A stretch of 7,898 bases of DNA from Planctomycetota bacterium (GTDB lineage: Bacteria > Planctomycetota > Phycisphaerae > Sedimentisphaerales > Anaerobacaceae). Shown here piece by piece: positions 5,248 through 7,898 of this stretch. The stretch lies in NCBI GenBank assembly GCA_026386835.1, contig JAPLMV010000200.1, positions 1 through 7,898 of the forward strand, written 5' to 3'. The position numbers and the translations under genes were made by a program. Under the pieces are notes generated by a model. The model did not search any database. It was not told the origin of the DNA and saw only the letters and a program-made list of their open reading frames with translations. Position 1 is the first letter of the stretch; every line of letters begins with the position of its first letter.

Positions 5248-6900
5248 TTACCAGCAGTTTGCGTCCTGCGGGTCGGTGCACCGCAGCCAGGTGCCTGCAA
5301 CTATTGCCATATCCTTAAAATCAACTCGGCAGTCCTTGTTGATATCGCCGCTGACATACCATGTGCCCGGGTCGCCACATTTCTGCGGTGTGGGATTTGT
5401 AAAGTCCTGGCCCTTGGGGTACGGGAGCCGGCCTGCCCAAAGGATGGGGGTCCAGCCGCTCGGCATCAGCGGACGAACAGGATAGTCGTTAGTCATCCAA
5501 TTGTTAAACTGCCAGAGGTCTTTATCGCTGAGAAGGGCGTAGCTGTGGCCGAAATGGAAATACCCGACAAAATATGGCGGTATCGGCGTATTCGGCTCGA
5601 TAAACCATTCGTGGTATTCCGGCGTCTGGTAATATTTGTATTCGTGCTGAGAGCGGAATTCGCCCACTTTCAGTGTGCCGCCCGGGTCGGAATAAATACT
5701 AAAGGAGCAGATGGCATATCCGCCGCACATATTGGGTATGTTCATGCCTGTGCCGCCTGCAGCGAGCGGGGTTCTAAATCGCCAGGTAAAGTCCGGCTTT
5801 GGGGTTCCCGAAATCGGGTAAGTGAAATATGTGTTTGTCATGGAGATATTGCTGCCGTTGGGGTCGTTGGCGTCGTAAGGTGTAACAAGCTCAGCGGTTA
5901 GGGTTACGGCAGTGCCGGTGGGGACGTTGTGGTCAATGAGATTATAATTAATCGTAATGGCCTTTTTGTTCGGCTCCTCGGTAATAGTTGGGATATTGTT
6001 TGTGTCCCAATCGATGGCGACTCGATAAGTAAGGATTTTGCTGCCGACAGAGGTTTTGCTGTGAAAATCAAGAGCATTTACAGCCATATCCTGAGTTACT
6101 TTGTATGAGCCGACAACGGTCTGGGTGAGAGGATTGTTGCTGTCGGCGGGGCTTAATGTAAGGACGTGGTCTATATACCAGTGCGGCACGTTTGAGTAGT
6201 TGAAGTAGAAGCCCTTGCCTTCATTGCAGTCGCCGGGATTTGGATTGTTGTAGTCGTCGTATGTGTATGTCTGGACATTTTGTGTGATGTCCCAATAATC
6301 GGAGTCGGTAATTTTCACTTTATCGGGATTACCTGTAAGTGTATTGGCATCGTTGGCATCTCCCCATGCCGTGACGGAGTGACCGCCGCAACCGACGTTT
6401 GCATCCCAGGTGGGTTTACGGATGCTAAGCTGAATCATATTGCATGCACGGAGACGGTTGGCGACAAATTTTGGAATTTCTGTATTACGCCAGGGGTACC
6501 TGACGATTTTGCAGTTGGGGTCGCCGTGAATTACCTGGACGTTATAGGGATTGGTGTTTTTCCAGGTATTGTTGGCATCCTGAAGCCACCATGTAATTGC
6601 GGTGTCGGTCCAGCCGGAGTTGTTGGCACCAAAGTGAATAATCATCTCGTCGTAGACATCGTCGGCCCGCTCCTGTACATTATTGCCGTCGCCATAGCCG
6701 GCACCAGCGAGCATATTGGCGGCAGCGCACATCCAGCAGGTGGGCTTGTTGCCGTGCGCGTGTTCGGCCTTATCGAGATCGGGGGGCGGATTCATTTTAA
6801 GCCAGTCGCCTAAAGACACTCCTGCTGTCAGCACCACTGCCGCTACCACAATTAAAAACGAAAGAGTTGTGCAAATTGAATTAATTTTTTGGGTTTTCAT
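5248..6900 (-). CDS. Secreted IdeS/Mac-like cysteine peptidase with dockerin-like tail
   Basis: The product has 550 aa. Start ATG 6900 has AGGAGG (6912-6907) 6 nt upstream. Residues 1-31 are a signal peptide (hydrophobic core about 12-28). The segment at 40-205 resembles the papain-fold IdeS/Mac peptidases: candidate nucleophile C55 in C-W-M-C-A-A-A-N-M-L (compare C-G-A-A-T-A-G-N-M-L of IdeS), a G-W-T-D-T-A-I-T-W-W segment at 96-105, catalytic His H174 in GGHSVTAWG, and Asp residues D199 and D201 in I-T-D-S-D (compare V-T-D-S-D). Residues about 260-515 are a beta-rich region I cannot name. Residues 518-550 are a dockerin-like single Ca2+ loop (GDINKDCRVDFKD) ending in Trp. It probably cleaves an extracellular protein or peptide; the substrate is unknown. 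The peptidase call rests on motifs read by eye. The gene has its own terminator and converges on the FG-GAP gene. Confidence 0.7.
   Translation of the reverse strand: MKTQKINSICTTLSFLIVVAAVVLTAGVSLGDWLKMNPPPDLDKAEHAHGNKPTCWMCAAANMLAGAGYGDGNNVQERADDVYDEMIIHFGANNSGWTDTAITWWLQDANNTWKNTNPYNVQVIHGDPNCKIVRYPWRNTEIPKFVANRLRACNMIQLSIRKPTWDANVGCGGHSVTAWGDANDANTLTGNPDKVKITDSDYWDITQNVQTYTYDDYNNPNPGDCNEGKGFYFNYSNVPHWYIDHVLTLSPADSNNPLTQTVVGSYKVTQDMAVNALDFHSKTSVGSKILTYRVAIDWDTNNIPTITEEPNKKAITINYNLIDHNVPTGTAVTLTAELVTPYDANDPNGSNISMTNTYFTYPISGTPKPDFTWRFRTPLAAGGTGMNIPNMCGGYAICSFSIYSDPGGTLKVGEFRSQHEYKYYQTPEYHEWFIEPNTPIPPYFVGYFHFGHSYALLSDKDLWQFNNWMTNDYPVRPLMPSGWTPILWAGRLPYPKGQDFTNPTPQKCGDPGTWYVSGDINKDCRVDFKDMAIVAGTWLRCTDPQDANCW
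5251..5349 (-). other. Dockerin-like C-terminal region of the peptidase
   Basis: Residues 518-550 carry one EF-hand-like loop with Asp/Asn at the usual calcium-binding positions (D-I-N-K-D-C-R-V-D-F-K-D), followed by MAIVAGTWL and a Cys-containing end. Classical type I dockerins carry two such loops; only one is here. In Phycisphaerae this short form appears on many secreted proteins; its partner is not established to my knowledge. Confidence 0.7.
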
Positions 6901-7186
6901 AAAATTCCTCCTTTACTTGTCAATAGGCAGAAAACCCATTGGTATTGAGTTGTCTGTCTGGTCCGCAAATACTTTTAACAAAAACAATAAAATGACGAAT
7001 TGAAAAATAGCTTGATGAACAGTATCCCAGATGTGGGAAGGACATTGTACGCCGCAACAGGTGAATTACTCCGTCCGGCCTTCCTTTTTCCTCTAATTTT
7101 ATTAGAAAGTAATTATACCAGAGAGGACTTAAAAAGTCAAGAAAATTCCCTGCCTTATTTTAGTCTTACCGCCATAATTTTTATTT
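6901..7186. other. Intergenic region and long leader of the peptidase gene
   Basis: No credible ORF was found; open frames on the plus strand lack ribosome sites and family features. It holds the Shine-Dalgarno of the minus-strand gene (6912-6907), a small hairpin TCCCA-GATG-TGGGA (7025-7038), and a strong minus-strand promoter at 7140-7112. Transcription from that promoter gives a leader of about 200 nt before ATG 6900. I could not fit it to a known riboswitch class by eye. Confidence 0.5.
7112..7140 (-). promoter_or_regulatory. Sigma-70-type promoter for the peptidase gene
   Basis: On the minus strand, TTGACT (7140-7135, five of six consensus) and TATAAT (7117-7112, perfect) are separated by exactly 17 nt, and TGG just upstream of TATAAT adds an extended -10. 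The expected start is near 7105, giving a leader of about 200 nt. Confidence 0.7.
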
Positions 7187-7215
7187 TTGATTTTCTACTT
7201 TTAATCTGTTAGAGT
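7187..7215 (+). promoter_or_regulatory. Candidate promoter for gap
   Basis: TTGATT (7187-7192) and TAGAGT (7210-7215), each four of six consensus, are separated by exactly 17 nt. Transcription would start near 7222, so the nested inverted repeat would form the very 5' end of the mRNA. A better -10 hexamer, TATAGT (7261-7266), lacks a suitable -35; either could be the real promoter. Confidence 0.4.
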
Positions 7216-7218
7216 ACC

Positions 7219-7258
7219 TAGGTTTTACATGGACTGTCAAAAACAGTAAAAAAACCTA
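7219..7258 (+). promoter_or_regulatory. Nested inverted repeat upstream of gap
   Basis: The outer arms TAGGTTTT (7219-7226) and AAAACCTA (7251-7258) are perfectly complementary over 8 bp. They enclose a second inverted repeat, ACTGT (7233-7237) and ACAGT (7243-7247), around CAAAA. The inner and outer stems are separated by 6 nt on the left and 3 nt on the right. It ends 34 nt before ATG 7293, so it could be an operator for a regulator of glycolytic genes or a 5' mRNA hairpin. Confidence 0.5.
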
Positions 7259-7292
7259 TTTATAGTACTAACAATAAGAAGGAGACGTACAA

Positions 7293-7898
7293 ATGGCGAC
7301 AAAGGTGGCAATTAACGGGTTCGGCCGAATCGGCAGGGCTGTGGCAAGAATTATTTTTGAAAGAAAAGGCGATTTGGAGCTGGTGGCAATAAACGATTTG
7401 TCCGATGCCAAGAGCCTTGCACACTTGTTCAAATATGATACCGTCGAGGGCAAGTGGAAAGGTACGGTCGAGGCCAAGGATGATTCACTGATTATCAACG
7501 GAAAGACCGTCAAGGTCGTGGCGGTAAAGAACCCCGCCGAACTGCCTTGGAAGGCCATGGGCGTCGATATTGTGGTTGAATCAACCGGCATATTTACAAA
7601 GGCCTCCTCAGAGAAGGGCGGCTATGCCGACCATATCAAAGCAGGGGCAAAAAAAGTAGTGCTGACCGTACCCGCAAAAGATGACATCGATGCAACGGTA
7701 GTTATGGGCGTCAACGAACAGATACTCACCAAAGACGTCAAGTGCGTCTCGAACGCAAGCTGTACAACTAACTGCCTGGCTCCTTTGGCAAAGGTTATCA
7801 ATGATTCCTTCGGTATCGAGAGCGGCATTATGACAACCATACACGCCTATACCAACGACCAGAAAGTTGTCGACCAGATTCACAAGGACCTGCGACGT
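7293..7898 (+). CDS. gap: Glyceraldehyde-3-phosphate dehydrogenase, 5' part
   Basis: The first 202 codons are present and the gene runs off the window. The enzyme converts glyceraldehyde 3-phosphate, NAD+ and phosphate to 1,3-bisphosphoglycerate in cytoplasmic glycolysis/gluconeogenesis. The N-terminal Rossmann fold shows INGFGRIGR (residues 7-15) and AINDLSD with D35 at the position that usually selects NAD. The catalytic domain begins with SNASCTTNC, giving nucleophile C157, and continues to TTIHAYTNDQ with base H184. Start ATG 7293 has AAGGAG (7279-7284) 8 nt upstream. It is divergent from the peptidase gene. A glycolytic operon partner such as pgk could follow but is not visible. Confidence 0.97.
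   Translation, partial: MATKVAINGFGRIGRAVARIIFERKGDLELVAINDLSDAKSLAHLFKYDTVEGKWKGTVEAKDDSLIINGKTVKVVAVKNPAELPWKAMGVDIVVESTGIFTKASSEKGGYADHIKAGAKKVVLTVPAKDDIDATVVMGVNEQILTKDVKCVSNASCTTNCLAPLAKVINDSFGIESGIMTTIHAYTNDQKVVDQIHKDLRR

Noticed and set aside
5545..5901. Plus-strand open frames antisense to the peptidase gene (also 6280-6813)
   Set aside because: The minus strand has a signal peptide, catalytic-type motifs, a dockerin tail, a Shine-Dalgarno and a terminator; the plus frames have none.
7000..7212. Open frame of 70 codons on the plus strand with a hydrophobic C-terminus
   Set aside because: It starts at TTG with no ribosome site, overlaps the minus-strand promoter and leader, and its hydrophobic end comes from AT-rich promoter DNA.

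Overview
The window looks like chromosomal DNA from an anaerobic planctomycete of the Phycisphaerae/Sedimentisphaerales type. The main clue is two secreted proteins that end in the same short single-loop dockerin-like tail (D-x-N-x-D-C-x-V-D-F-x-D, then a Trp-containing helix). I know that tail as very common in that lineage. [NiFe]-hydrogenase maturation genes fit an anaerobic, H2-metabolising life. The taxonomic assignment is inference from protein style only; there is no rRNA in the window.

Layout: (1) 2-1276, plus strand: the 3' end of hypE, then hypA and hypB, tightly packed as the end of a hydrogenase maturation operon. (2) 1279-1300: a hairpin terminator shared with a convergent minus-strand gene for a small Cys-containing secreted peptide (1356-1577). 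(3) 1764-3215: tilS, a full-length tRNA(Ile) lysidine synthetase that carries a short palindromic repeat read in frame. (4) 3216-3538: a gene-free spacer with repeat-like debris and an extended -10 promoter. (5) 3539-4591: a secreted FG-GAP/beta-propeller-like protein, frameshifted by an exact 38-bp tandem duplication that cuts off the last two repeats and the dockerin tail. (6) 4746-5099, minus strand: a decayed ECF sigma-factor gene. Its region 2 is recognisable but interrupted by TAG, and the rest is replaced by six degenerate 21-bp tandem repeats. (7) 5248-6900, minus strand: a secreted protein with an IdeS/Mac-like (papain-fold) cysteine peptidase signature and an intact dockerin-like tail. 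It has its own terminator and probably a strong promoter about 235 bp upstream. (8) 7293 to the end, plus strand: glyceraldehyde-3-phosphate dehydrogenase, cut by the window edge, with a nested inverted repeat in its leader.

The core genes (hyp, tilS, gap) are ordinary. The accessory middle (about 3.2-6.9 kb) is the lively part: two dockerin-tailed secreted proteins, a dead sigma factor between them, and three kinds of small-repeat activity (38-bp duplication, 21-bp minisatellite, interspersed palindrome). I see no convincing new multi-gene system such as a defence island, CRISPR array, transposase or retron. The items most worth a second look are the IdeS-like peptidase, the 38-bp duplication as a possible on/off switch, and the sigma-factor remnant ending in the minisatellite.
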